Shown: positions 45,988 through 54,644, numbered from the stretch's first letter. The stretch: DNA of 60,041 nucleotides from Streptomyces alanosinicus (GCF_014650595.1 NZ_BMVG01000040.1:1-60041), one strand, 5' to 3'. Notes: generated from the sequence alone by a model not told the origin. Numbers and translations are program-made.

Positions 45988-47928
45988 ATGTCGTCAGGAA
46001 GAAGACTGTCCCGTCGTAGCCTGCTGGGCGCCGCGGGCGCCGCTGTGGCCGCGAGCGCGCTGCCCGTGGTCCCGGGCTTCTCCCGCCTGCTCCCCCAGGC
46101 GGACGCCGCGGACATGCAGACCAATCTCAGCAACCTGGTGAACATGCGGTTCGGCATGTTCAACCACTTCAACATGGGCACGTTCACCAACCAGGAGTGG
46201 GCCGCCCCGAACCAGAACCCCGCCCTGTTCGCGCCCACGGCGGTCGACTGCGCGCAGTGGGCGGCGGCCGCCGCGGCGGCGAAGATGAGCTACGGCGTCC
46301 TGACCACCAAACACCACGACGGCTTCTGCCTGTGGCCCAGCGCCTACAACGACTACAACGTCGCCAACAGCTCCTACCAGCACGACATCGTCGCGCAGTA
46401 CGTGACCGCTTTCCGGGCCAAGGGCCTCAAGGTCGGCCTGTACTTCTCCATCTGGGACCGCACCTACAGCGTGCAGGCCTACGACGCCCGCCACAAAGTC
46501 GCCTCCGGCCAGGCCATCCAGCCCGGCAACATCACCTACATCCTCAACCAGATCACCGAGCTGCTCACCAACTACGGCACCATCGACATGTTCGTCACCG
46601 ACGGCTACGCCTGGCAGATGGGCCAGCAGGCCGTCCCCTACCAGCAGATCAGGGAACATGTGAAGTCCCTGCAGCCCAACATCGTGATGATCGACCACGG
46701 CGGGCTGTCGGTGCCCTTCCTCGGCGACGCGATCTACTTCGAGGAGCCCGTCGGCATCACCTCACCGGCAGGCAACACCTACGCCTCGCTGCAGGGCCAG
46801 ACGATCAGCAGAGGGTGGTTCTGGCACCCGGCGACGCCCACGGCCGATCCGATGAGCAAGGACGCCATCCTCTCCCACCTGGCGGACCTGGAGCCCAAGT
46901 ACACCTCGTTCATCCTCAACTGCCCGCCCAACCGCAACGGTGTGCTGGACACCAACATCGTCAACCGGCTCTCCGAGGTCGGCGCCGCCTGGCGCGGCCC
47001 CAACACCTCCCGACCGCCCCTGCCCACCCAGATGCTCCGCGCCGAACACCCGGTCACCCCCGTGGCCGCCTACGCCACCGCCTACCACACCGGTGAAGGC
47101 CCCCTGAACGCCATCGACGGCCTCAGCGACCGGAACTTCGAGACCTGCTGGTCCACCTGGAGCCTCCCGCTGCCCCAGACCATCACCATCGACCTCGGCG
47201 GCGTATGGAGCAACATCTCCACCCTCGAGTACCTGCCCAAGCAGTGGAACCGCACCAACACCACCGACGGCGACATCACCGCCTGCACCATATCCACCAG
47301 CACCGACGGCATCACCTTCACCCAGGTCGCCACCGCGCGCTGGGCCGGCGACCGCACCACCAAAGTCGTCGAATGGTCGGCCCGCAACGCCGCCTTCGTC
47401 CGCATCCAGGTCACCGCCGGCACCGGCGGCTACGCCAACATCGGCAACCTGCGCATCGGCGGCCGCACCGCGACACCCGCCCTGATCTCCACGCTCTTCC
47501 CCGGCGACGGCACCGTGTACCGCCTCGTCGCCCGCCACAGCGGCAAGGTCGCCGGCTCGGGCGCCGGCACCGCCAACAACACTCCCATCCTGCAGTCGTC
47601 CTGGCAGAACCAGGCCGGCCAGAAGTGGACCATCGCCCGGGCCGACAGCGGCTACTACAAACTCCGCAACGTCAACAGCGGAAAGCTCATGGAAATCGGC
47701 GGAGTCTCCCGCGTGAACGGCGCAGGCTCCGACATCTGGGCCGACGCCGGCGCACCCCAGCAGCACTGGGCCATCACGGCCACCGGCGGCGGCTACCACC
47801 TCCTCACCAACCGGCTCAGCGGGCTGTCCCTCAATGTCGACGGCGGTTCCACCGCCGACGGAGCCGCCGTCAACCAGTGGACCTACACTGCCGTCCCCCA
47901 GCAGCAGTGGCAGATCATCCCCTCCTGA
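45988..47928 (+). CDS. Tat-exported GH29 alpha-L-fucosidase with CBM32 and CBM13
   Basis: 646 residues from the ATG at 45988 (AGGAG 7 bases upstream). The twin-arginine signal is RRLSRRSLLGAAGAAVAASA. The GH29 barrel (~45-350) has FGMFNHFNMGTFTNQEW, YGVLTTKHHDGFCLWPS and the nucleophile D205 in DMFVTDGYAWQ. An F5/8-type CBM32 (~360-495; FETCWSTWSLPLPQTITIDL) and a ricin domain (~500-646; final QQQW) follow. It releases alpha-L-fucose from plant glycans, outside the cell. A hairpin terminator follows 18 bp after the stop. The fucosidase remnant at 8.6 kb is a different subtype. Confidence 0.93.
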   Translation: MSSGRRLSRRSLLGAAGAAVAASALPVVPGFSRLLPQADAADMQTNLSNLVNMRFGMFNHFNMGTFTNQEWAAPNQNPALFAPTAVDCAQWAAAAAAAKMSYGVLTTKHHDGFCLWPSAYNDYNVANSSYQHDIVAQYVTAFRAKGLKVGLYFSIWDRTYSVQAYDARHKVASGQAIQPGNITYILNQITELLTNYGTIDMFVTDGYAWQMGQQAVPYQQIREHVKSLQPNIVMIDHGGLSVPFLGDAIYFEEPVGITSPAGNTYASLQGQTISRGWFWHPATPTADPMSKDAILSHLADLEPKYTSFILNCPPNRNGVLDTNIVNRLSEVGAAWRGPNTSRPPLPTQMLRAEHPVTPVAAYATAYHTGEGPLNAIDGLSDRNFETCWSTWSLPLPQTITIDLGGVWSNISTLEYLPKQWNRTNTTDGDITACTISTSTDGITFTQVATARWAGDRTTKVVEWSARNAAFVRIQVTAGTGGYANIGNLRIGGRTATPALISTLFPGDGTVYRLVARHSGKVAGSGAGTANNTPILQSSWQNQAGQKWTIARADSGYYKLRNVNSGKLMEIGGVSRVNGAGSDIWADAGAPQQHWAITATGGGYHLLTNRLSGLSLNVDGGSTADGAAVNQWTYTAVPQQQWQIIPS

Positions 47929-47945
47929 CAGCGGATGAAAGAGAC

Positions 47946-47977
47946 GTGCATCTGGCGCGCCTAGGCGCCGGATGCAC
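47946..47977. terminator. Hairpin after GH29 gene
   Basis: GTGCATCTGGCGC and GCGCCGGATGCAC pair over 13 positions (one G-T) around the loop GCCTAG, just after the stop codon. Confidence 0.8.
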
Positions 47978-48462
47978 GCGCTCCCGATCAGCTGGTCGGG
48001 GGAAAACGCCAACTGCTGCTGGAGTACGGGCCTGCGTCCAGCTGTGGTCAAGCCGAGATGCGGTACTTCACGGAGCGCTACCAGTGTCTTCAACTCCAGA
48101 AACCACAAGACGATCCGTGCCGCGCGTCTTGTCAAAGATTAAACGGACTCCTGGAGTCCGGCGACAAAGGGAGTGCGTGACGGCTCCCATGCCCCATGTC
48201 ATCCGAGCGATGGAACCGCGATGCCATCTGCACTTCTCAGAGGGCGTTCACATAGAGTTCTTCCGGCATGCGGGTTTTGACAGTGCCCCGCTTTGGGGCC
48301 TTCATCCGAGTGGCAGTCTTATGTTCCCCTCCAGTCCGCGCACGCAACTGTCCGTCTCGGGTCCGTTCATTACCAGAAACCCGTCTGATTTCAGAATGCC
48401 CCGAAACCGCCCGACCTCCAGCGGAACCTCCTCTTCCGACGTGCACATGATCACGCTGGGTC
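47978..48462. other. Region without a recognisable gene
   Basis: About 480 bp between the fucosidase terminator and the IS5 transposase start, less GC-rich than the coding regions. Only short discordant ORFs are present. It may contain the IS5 left terminal repeat close to 48440-48460, but no paired end can be shown because the right end is rearranged. Confidence 0.35.
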
Positions 48463-48776
48463 GTGAGTGAACGCAAGCCGTACCCCAGCGACCTGTCCGA
48501 CGCCCGATGGGCCCTGATCGACCCAACGTTGACGGCCTGGAGGAAGGCCCGACTCGACCGCAGGCCCACCGGTCAGCCAGCCAAGGTCAATTTACGCGAC
48601 GTGTTCAACGCACTCCTCTACATCAACCGCACAGGAATCCCCTGGAAATACCTCCCGCACGACTTCCCGAACCACGGCACCGTCTACGCCTACTACGCCG
48701 CCTGGCGCGATGAAGGAATCCTCGCCCAACTCAACTACGACCTCGCCGGACTCGCCCGCGTCGAAGACGGGCGCAA
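48463..48776 (+). pseudogene. IS5-family transposase, N-terminal part, interrupted
   Basis: The frame begins SERKPYPSDLSDARWALIDP and continues VNLRDVFNALLYINRTGIPW, KYLPHDFPNHGTVYAYYAAW and LAGLARVEDGR. This is the N-terminal DUF4096-type region of IS5 transposases. At 48776 it is broken by the IS630-ended transposon. The next codons of the same gene (KPEPTASVIDTQSVKTSTNV) resume at 50616. Confidence 0.88.
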
Positions 48777-48845
48777 CTCAACTTGATTGGGTGATGTCGG
48801 GACCGTTCGCCGGACAGTGGCCACCGGTTTTGGTAGCCCTGGGTC

Positions 48846-49922
48846 GTGAGGTACGCGCAGGGCGGCGGGCTGACCGACGCTGAGAGGGCCGCGCGGGAGC
48901 GGATTCGGCTGCAGGCCGTGGAACGCTTCGAGGGCGGGGAGAAGAACAGGGAGATCGCTGCCGCGTTGCGAGTGAGCGGGCGGTCCGTGGAGCGGTGGCG
49001 GCGGGCCTGGCGCGAGCGGGGTGAGGTTGGCGTCCGGTCGAAGGGTTCGCCGGGCCGCCCGAGGCTCGGCCCGGACCAGATCGTCTGGCTGGACCGGGAG
49101 TTGGAACGGGGACCGCTTGCGCATGGCTGGGCGGACCAGCGGTGGACGCTGGCACGGGTGAAGACGCTGATCGGCCGGCTGTTCCACGTCTCGTACACGG
49201 TGGAGGGCACGTGGCGGCTGCTGAAGCGGCACGGCTGGTCGTGGCAGCAGCCCGCCCGGCGGGCGATCGAGCGTGACGATGCGGCAGTCGAGGTGTGGAA
49301 GAAGGAGACCTGGCCGCGGGTAAGAGCATCGCGGCGGCGCTCGGGGCCTGGCTGGTCTTCGAGGACGAAGCCGGGCAGTCGATGACGCCGCCGCGTGCCA
49401 GGACCTGGGGTCGGGATCGGCCAGACGCCTGTCGTCCGGGTGCGTGGCCGGGGGTCGGGACGTGTGTCGATGGCAGGCATGACCTGCTACAAGCCGGGCG
49501 AGCGGTCCCGGCTGATCTACGCCGTCCGCGAGTACCGGGGCCGCAAGGGCGAGCCGAAGGGCTTCGGTTGGCGGGACTTCCGCGACCTGATCATCCGTGC
49601 CCGGACCCAGCTCGGCGGACCGATCGCGCTCGTCTGGGACAACGTCCGCCTCCACCTCACCAAGCCGCTGAGGGAGTTCATCGAGGCGAACGCCGCCTGG
49701 CTGACCGTGTTCCAACTGCCCACCTACGCGCCGGACCTGAACCCGCAGGAGGGCATCTGGTCACTGGTCAAGCGCGACATCGGCAACCTGGCCGCTGCCG
49801 ACCTCGGCCACATCACCAGGGCCGTGAAACACCGACTCAAGCAGATCCAGTACCGCCCGCACCTGGTCGACGGCTGCCTGGCCGCCACCGGACTGATCAT
49901 GGACGGCAAACCGACAGACTGA
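48846..49922 (+). pseudogene. IS630-family transposase, copy B, two compensating indels
   Basis: VRYAQGGGLTDAERAARERI with the HTH (ALRVSGRSVERWRRAWRERG) runs to AAVEVWKK. One base is lost at ~49302, shifting to EEGDLAAGKSIAAALGAWLV and FEDEAGQSMTPPRARTWGR. One extra G at ~49411 shifts back to IGQTPVVRVRGRGSGRVSMA. Catalytic motifs FEDEAG, IALVWDNVRLHLT and DLNPQEGIWSLVKRD are all present. The original frame hits a stop (SR-stop, ~49385) between the two indels, so no full-length protein is made unless ribosomes slip. Confidence 0.87.
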
Positions 49923-49980
49923 TGGGGTTGGCGCCAGAAAACTGGGAGCGCGACAACACGGGGGGCGCGAGACTTGCCTG

Positions 49981-50445
49981 ATGATCACTGACGTCAATGT
50001 GCGCGAGGCTGACGCGGCTGATGCTCCAGTACTGGCCCGCCTGCGCTGGGCATTCAAGCAAGAGGACCATGATGGGGGCCTCTCCGAGCCGCTTCGGCCC
50101 GTGAGCCACGCTGAGGACTGGATCCAAGAGCGGCTCACGAGCAAAACCTGGCTGGCCTGGGTCGCCGAAAGCGACGGCGAGATCTGCGGGCATGTCTTCC
50201 TCCACCTGGTGGAGAGGGTGCCGGAGCCCTACGAGGACAACACCCCCGTCGGCTACGTCACGAACTTCTACGTGGTTCCTGAACACCGCAATCGAGGGTT
50301 CGGGGCAGCCCTTCTTGAAGCTCTGAGAAGGCACGCGCAGGGCAGCGGCATGGACGTCTTGATCGTCTGGCCGTCCGAACGCAGTGTCCCGCTCTACCGC
50401 CGATCCGGCTTCCAGTCTCCGACCGAGTTGTTGGAAGCACGGTGA
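49981..50445 (+). CDS. GNAT-family N-acetyltransferase
   Basis: 154 residues. The acetyl-CoA site is NFYVVPEHRNRGFGAALLEA (motif A, R/Q-x-x-G-x-G/A), the preceding strands include WLAWVAESDGEICGHVFLHL, and motif B is MDVLIVWPSERSVPLYRRSG. It transfers acetyl to an amine of unknown identity; GNAT genes on small transposons are often resistance or toxin-antitoxin acetylases, which is only an inference here. It is the only gene besides the transposase in the unit at 48777-50613. The ATG at 49981 follows a weak site; no other start gives the full domain. Confidence 0.9.
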   Translation: MITDVNVREADAADAPVLARLRWAFKQEDHDGGLSEPLRPVSHAEDWIQERLTSKTWLAWVAESDGEICGHVFLHLVERVPEPYEDNTPVGYVTNFYVVPEHRNRGFGAALLEALRRHAQGSGMDVLIVWPSERSVPLYRRSGFQSPTELLEAR

Positions 50446-50493
50446 ACTGACCACAGATCATTGCGGACGGTGGTAGGCGTCGAGCCGCAGGAC

Positions 50494-50613
50494 TCTTCTT
50501 CGCTGAGTGCATCGGTCACCCCATCGCCCTGCGCGTACCTCACGCCCCAGGGTCACCGGAGCCAGCCCGCCGCTGTCTGGCGAGCGGCCCCGACATCACT
50601 CAATCAAGTTCAG
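50494..50613 (-). repeat. Inverted IS630 end (third partial copy)
   Basis: On the minus strand the sequence starts with the terminal repeat and reaches GTGAGGTACGCGCAGGGCG, the transposase start (VRYAQGDGVTDALSE), before losing similarity near 50500. It is the inverted partner of the left end at 48777. Confidence 0.85.
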
Positions 50614-50615
50614 AA

Positions 50616-50765
50616 GCCGGAACCAACCGCCTCCGTCATCGACACCCAGAGCGTGAAGACCTCCACCAACGTGCCCCTGACCAGCCAAGGAACCGATGCC
50701 GCGAAGAAGATCGTCGGTGAGGATCCCGCGCTTCCTCCCGACAGTCTTCTTGGCCGCATCCGGGC
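50616..50765. pseudogene. IS5-family transposase pieces joined head to head
   Basis: Plus strand: KPEPTASVIDTQSVKTSTNV, then PLTSQGTDAAKKIVG (to ~50720) continues the gene begun at 48463. Minus strand from ~50763 down: DAAKKTVGRKRGILTD, the same region of a related transposase. The two overlap as an inverted repeat centred near 50730 (GATGCCGCGAAGAAGAT... against GATGCGGCCAAGAAGAC). The rest of the IS5 gene is absent. Confidence 0.75.
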
Positions 50766-50911
50766 GGGAGGCGGCCGAGGCCGCGCAGGAGGCCGTCACC
50801 GCACACGCCGAGGCGTCCGGGGAGAACCGCTACGAGCTGGAGCAGGCAGTGAAACGGGCAGTCCGGCACGCCACGGAGAACCACACCGAATAGGCCGGCG
50901 AGGGCGGTGGA

Positions 50912-51130
50912 TCAGCGTGTCCAGAGACGGTACTCGCCGGCCGACGGCGCCATCTGGTGCAGGGCGGCCGTCATGGGCTCGACGGTCTCCACGATGGTGG
51001 CCGTGCCGTCGAGGAGTTGCCGCTCGAACGCCGTCAGCGGCCGTGGCGGGACGACGGGGCCCACCTCGAAGCAGCGCCGCTCGATCTGCTTCAGCGCGCG
51101 CTCACGGTTGGGGTACGAGCGGTGGGCCAT
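50912..51130 (-). CDS. Small hypothetical protein
   Basis: 72 residues from the ATG at 51130, with AAGGAGG upstream. MAHRSYPNRERALKQIERRC, then RPLTAFERQLLDGTATIVET and MTAALHQMAPSAGEYRLWTR. It is helical and soluble, with no known domain recognised. It follows another small ORF on the same strand, downstream of the DUF5937 regulator, so the three may be co-transcribed. Confidence 0.65.
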   Translation of the reverse strand: MAHRSYPNRERALKQIERRCFEVGPVVPPRPLTAFERQLLDGTATIVETVEPMTAALHQMAPSAGEYRLWTR

Positions 51131-51168
51131 GGCGTCGCCTCCTTGATCCTGGCCAGGATGGCAGCCAC

Positions 51169-51363
51169 TCACCGCCCATCGGGCCAGGTCGTCAACACGG
51201 TGCCGGTCTCCTCGTCGGTGAGGGTGATGCCGGCGCCGGGCGCGCCGTACAGGCCGACGCAGTCGAGGAATTTCTCGCGAGCGACCTTCTCCTCCCACCA
51301 CCAGCCGTGCTGCGCCGGCCGCCCGCCGATCGTGTGCAGGAGATGGTAACGGAAGCTACTCAG
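51169..51363 (-). CDS. Small hypothetical protein, start uncertain
   Basis: A 64-codon frame: SSFRYHLLHTIGGRPAQHGW, then WWEEKVAREKFLDCVGLYGA and GITLTDEETGTVLTTWPDGR and stop. Codon bias is that of a real gene. No ATG or GTG is available early. A CTG at 51363, overlapping the stop of the regulator gene (CTGA), would be the start if translation is coupled. The function is unknown. Confidence 0.5.
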   Translation of the reverse strand: MSSFRYHLLHTIGGRPAQHGWWWEEKVAREKFLDCVGLYGAPGAGITLTDEETGTVLTTWPDGR

Positions 51364-52445
51364 CGCAGTGCGGCCGCCAGCAGGTCGGTCCCCAGCGCCG
51401 CCAGATCGGGCAGATTGAGGGTATAACGGATGTAACGGCCCTGCCGCTGAGCCGTGAGCAGGCCCGCGCGGCGCAGGACAGCGAGGTGGCGGGAAATCTC
51501 CGGGGGCGAGAGTTCCCAGGCGTGGGCCAGTTCACCGGTGGTGTGCGGGCCGCGGGCCAGGGTGCGCAGCAGCCGCAGCCGTACCGGATGCGCGAGTGCC
51601 TCCAGCCGTAGCGTGACCGTTTCCAGCGATACCGGCTCCGGTGTACTCGCCTCGGCCACGGGATACTGCACCACCGGCCGCCACCCGGGCGCGTGGACCG
51701 CCACCAGGTGCGGGCGGCCAAAAACGCTGGGGAGGAAGGTGACCCCGGTATCGCGGGCGGCGGTCGCATTGTCCTGCAGCTTGTCCACGATGATGCGGTT
51801 GCCGTCCGGCGCCAGGGTCACGGCGCCGGAGACCGATGCGAGTGCCGCCCCGATGCCCTGGCGCTTCAGCAGGTCGTTCTTGACGCGCAGGTCGGTGGCA
51901 AGTTGCACGGCGACGCCCTTCCAGGCGGCATCGAAGAATGCCTCGGCGCACTGTTCGAGGGTGTCACGCACCCGCGCCCGCACCGCGGCCGGGTCCGCGA
52001 GCAGCCGTTCCGCGAAGGCCTCTTGGAGCGCGCCGCGGGCCTGGGCGAGGTCCAGGGCCCGCTCACGCGCCGTCGCGTCGGCGAGCGGCGACGGCGCGGC
52101 GAAGTGGACCCGGTTGCTGCCGCACGTGGTGATGAGCGCGGCAGTCACATAGGTTTCGTCGTCGATCCGGTCGACATCGTCCAACTCCTCGGCGAGGGTG
52201 AGCCGGGGACGGGCGGGGACCAGAAAGTCGGCCCGTGAGGAACGCCAGAGGAACTCCGCCTCCCTGAGGCGCTCGGCCAGCTCCGGCCGCAGCCCGGCCC
52301 AGACGTCCCCGGCCCAGCCAGCGAGCTGCGGGTGATGCCCAGGTTCGGCCAGTACATGCAGCATCGCGGTCAGTTCGGCCAGCGGGGAGGCAGCGAACCG
52401 CAGCCTCCCGGACGGCAGGCCGCCGATGTCAATCCTCAACGTCAT
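51360..52445 (-). CDS. ArsR-type regulator with DUF5937 N-terminal domain
   Basis: 361 residues from the ATG at 52445. The N-terminal ~270 residues (LRIDIGGLPSGRLRFAASPL, AELTAMLHVLAEPGHHPQLA, ALASVSGAVTLAPDG) form the DUF5937 sensor domain, and the C-terminal winged helix (LEALAHPVRLRLLRTLARGP, HTTGELAHAWELSPPEISRH, RQGRYIRYTLNLPDL) binds DNA. A GTG at 52493 is possible, but it overlaps the inverted repeat at 52487. It is divergent from an MFS exporter across ~100 bp, the classic layout of a repressor and its target pump. Confidence 0.88.
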   Translation of the reverse strand: MTLRIDIGGLPSGRLRFAASPLAELTAMLHVLAEPGHHPQLAGWAGDVWAGLRPELAERLREAEFLWRSSRADFLVPARPRLTLAEELDDVDRIDDETYVTAALITTCGSNRVHFAAPSPLADATARERALDLAQARGALQEAFAERLLADPAAVRARVRDTLEQCAEAFFDAAWKGVAVQLATDLRVKNDLLKRQGIGAALASVSGAVTLAPDGNRIIVDKLQDNATAARDTGVTFLPSVFGRPHLVAVHAPGWRPVVQYPVAEASTPEPVSLETVTLRLEALAHPVRLRLLRTLARGPHTTGELAHAWELSPPEISRHLAVLRRAGLLTAQRQGRYIRYTLNLPDLAALGTDLLAAALR

Positions 52446-52486
52446 CCCCCCATCATCGCCAGCCGAATGGCCGACGACCGCGTCGA

Positions 52487-52503
52487 TTGACACTTTCCGT
52501 CAA
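52487..52503. promoter_or_regulatory. Operator candidate between regulator and MFS pump
   Basis: TTGAC-7 bp-GTCAA, a perfect 5-bp inverted repeat in the short divergent intergenic region, 42 bp from each chosen start codon. TTGACA within it could also be a -35 element for the pump gene, so binding would block transcription. Confidence 0.55.
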
Positions 52504-52544
52504 CCGGCATAGCCCACCCGGCGACCGAACGCACCGTTGACGCC

Positions 52545-53786
52545 ATGGCAACCACCACCAAGATCCAGCCGCGCGCCCTCGTCCGTGCCTCCGGAGGCCC
52601 CCGCTATGCCGTCGCCCTGGCCGTGGACGCGCTCGGCACCGGGCTGCTGCGACCCTTTCTGCTGCTCTACGGGGTGACGGTGCAGAGGCTGTCCACGTCG
52701 GCCACCGGCATCGCCATGACGGCTGGCGTCGTCATGGGCCTGGTGTGCATGCCCGCGGTCGGCCGATGGCTTGACCAGGGCGCACGCAGCACGGTCGTGG
52801 CAGCGTCCATGCTGGTGCGGGTGGTGGGCGTGATGCTGCTGCTGGCCGCCCCGGCGGGGAACGTCTGGCTGTTCGCGACGGCGGCACTCTTCCTCGGCAT
52901 CGGCAACCAGGCATGGCCGGCTGCCCATACAGCCCTCGTGGCCACCGTCGCCCACGGCCGCGAACGCGACGCCGCTCTCTCAGCAGGCCGCGCCCTGCGC
53001 AACGCCGGCCTGGGCGCGGGCGCCCTCCTCGCCACCGCATGCCTGGCGGGCGGCACCACCGCACTGCAGGCGCTGGCAGCCGTCACCGGGCTCGCCTATC
53101 TCGCTGCGGCAGCCTTGGCATGGTCGGTCCACCTGCACGCGCATCCAGCCGCCGCTCCGGCCAAGGACATCACCTCCGGGCCCGCACCCCGGATGCGCGC
53201 GCTGCTGGCCGCCAACGTGGTCTACGTGTTCTGCCTCAACGTTCCCGAAATCGCGCTCCCGCTGGTCCTGGTGACACAGCTGCACGCATCCCCGATGTGG
53301 TCGGCAGCCATCTTCATGGCCAACACCGTGCTCGTGGTCACCCTGCAGGTGCCCGTCACCGTCCTGATGTCCCGCCTCTCCCGGCGGACCGTGCTGGCGC
53401 TCGCCGGCGTGGTACTCGCCGTGTCCTACCTCGGCTTCCTCGCGGCCACCTCACCAGGACACGGCTGGAGTGCCCCGGCCGTCGCCACGGTGTCCGTGGT
53501 CTGCACCATCGGCGAGATCATCTATGCCGGCAGCGCCACCGCGCTCGTCACCGCCCTCGCCCCGGCCCATCTCCTGGGACGCGCCCTCGCCCGCTTCCAG
53601 CTCTCCACGGGCTTCGGCCTCGCCGTCTCACCGGCGGTCATCACCGCTCTCGCCTCCCACGGTTCGGCCGCCCTCTGGGGCAGCCTCGCCGCTGCGACCC
53701 TCCTCTCCGCCACCGCCGTTGCCACCGAGAGGGACCAAGGAAAGCGGCTCAGCGGTCGCTTCCGGCGGGCGCGAGCAGGCTCGTGA
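52545..53786 (+). CDS. MFS transporter
   Basis: 413 residues with about twelve hydrophobic helices. The first (AVALAVDALGTGLLRPFLLL) starts near residue 24, and the loop GRWLDQGARSTVVAASMLVR between helices 2 and 3 is the MFS motif A position (G-x-x-x-D). A basic loop near 205 separates the halves. The drug/H+ antiporter type fits, but the substrate is unknown. It is probably controlled by the divergent DUF5937/ArsR repressor, as such pairs commonly are. Confidence 0.92.
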   Translation: MATTTKIQPRALVRASGGPRYAVALAVDALGTGLLRPFLLLYGVTVQRLSTSATGIAMTAGVVMGLVCMPAVGRWLDQGARSTVVAASMLVRVVGVMLLLAAPAGNVWLFATAALFLGIGNQAWPAAHTALVATVAHGRERDAALSAGRALRNAGLGAGALLATACLAGGTTALQALAAVTGLAYLAAAALAWSVHLHAHPAAAPAKDITSGPAPRMRALLAANVVYVFCLNVPEIALPLVLVTQLHASPMWSAAIFMANTVLVVTLQVPVTVLMSRLSRRTVLALAGVVLAVSYLGFLAATSPGHGWSAPAVATVSVVCTIGEIIYAGSATALVTALAPAHLLGRALARFQLSTGFGLAVSPAVITALASHGSAALWGSLAAATLLSATAVATERDQGKRLSGRFRRARAGS

Positions 53787-53930
53787 GCTCGGCGATCGCC
53801 CCGGGGGACGGCCTGAAGCGGCGGCGGACGCGCTCCGGCTCCTTGTCCCAGGACAAGGCCAGCACCAGACTCGCAGAGCCCGGATCCGCACGGCCGAACT
53901 GGACCCGGTCATCTGAGCACAAGAGAGCAT
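53749..53930 (-). other. Possible C-terminal fragment overlapping the MFS end
   Basis: A minus-strand frame reads VQFGRADPGSASLVLALSWD and KEPERVRRRFRPSPGAIAEL, ending AGSDR and stop. It overlaps the last 38 bases of the pump gene and has coding-like composition but no start or known domain, so it may be a remnant or a shadow. Confidence 0.25.
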
Positions 53931-54051
53931 TACGTTGCCGAGACACGACGTTCGACCCCGACCGTCCAGGACGTCCCACACTCCGGGCAGTTGCATGTCC
54001 GGTGAGCCTGAACCGCCTCAGGTCTGGTCCGGACGGCGTCAGTGACCGAGT

Positions 54052-54644
54052 ATGTCCGTCATGCGATATGACGGGTCGTCCAGCTGGCAGGTTCGAAGTG
54101 GGACCTCGCAGGGGCTCGTGATCGGGCTGTTCCTGCGCGATGCGGCTGGTCTGTGTCCGCACACCGACATTGACGTTCCTGCGCTGATGCCGGCGGTCGA
54201 CGTCCGAGCGAGTCTTGTCCGGCTGGCAGTCCCGGAAGCGTCGGTGCAGTGGACCCGGTGGCGGAACCGGGAATTGACAGACCAGGACCGCCCGGACCAC
54301 GGGTTCCTGCCGCCGGACTCCAGGCCGGGGACAGCAAGGGACTCGCTGTGCTGGTACGGGAATGCTTCGATGATGCCGTGCGATGGAGTTCAGCCCGGGG
54401 CCGCGAGGACGCCACGGCCATGCGGCGCGGCGATCGCTTCAGGGTGGGAGACCTGGTCCGGGCAGTGGAGGCGGAGAAAGGGCGCAAGGCTCGTCCGTTC
54501 GACCTGAAGGTGACGGAACTGCCAGTCGCAGGCGCGGTGGGCTGGCGCGTCTCCAAGAGGCATGTGGTGGTGAGCCGGGCCCTGCGGGAGGACGCGGCAG
54601 GCTATCGCCAGTGGCTGGCCCCGGTGATCCGCGAGCTGGCCTGA
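54052..54644 (+). pseudogene. Hypothetical protein, one internal deletion
   Basis: From ATG 54052 or 54061: MRYDGSSSWQVRSGTSQGLV, then HTDIDVPALMPAVDVRASLV and QWTRWRNRELTDQDRPDHGF. A few bases are missing near 54318 (LPPDS where a longer join is expected). The next frame continues GLQAGDSKGLAVLVRECFDD, RRGDRFRVGDLVRAVEAEKG and WRVSKRHVVVSRALREDAAG to a stop at 54644. Intact homologues of this ~195-residue protein are frequent in streptomycetes, and their function is not known to me. This copy is broken by the indel. Confidence 0.65.

Larger units (their letters stand above)
48777..50613 (+). mobile_element. IS630-ended transposon carrying a GNAT acetyltransferase
   Basis: An 1837-bp unit. 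Its left end reads CTCAACTTGATTGGGTGATG and the complement of its right end CTGAACTTGATTGAGTGATG, the beginning of an inverted repeat of about 110 bp that includes the transposase start region (VRYAQG) at both ends. AA flanks both sides (48775-48776 and 50614-50615), and removing the unit restores the IS5 codons GGG CGC AAG CCG GAA. Contents: IS630 transposase copy B (frameshifted) and an intact GNAT gene. The 2-bp duplication suits IS630/Tc1-type insertion, although that superfamily normally uses TA. Confidence 0.85.
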
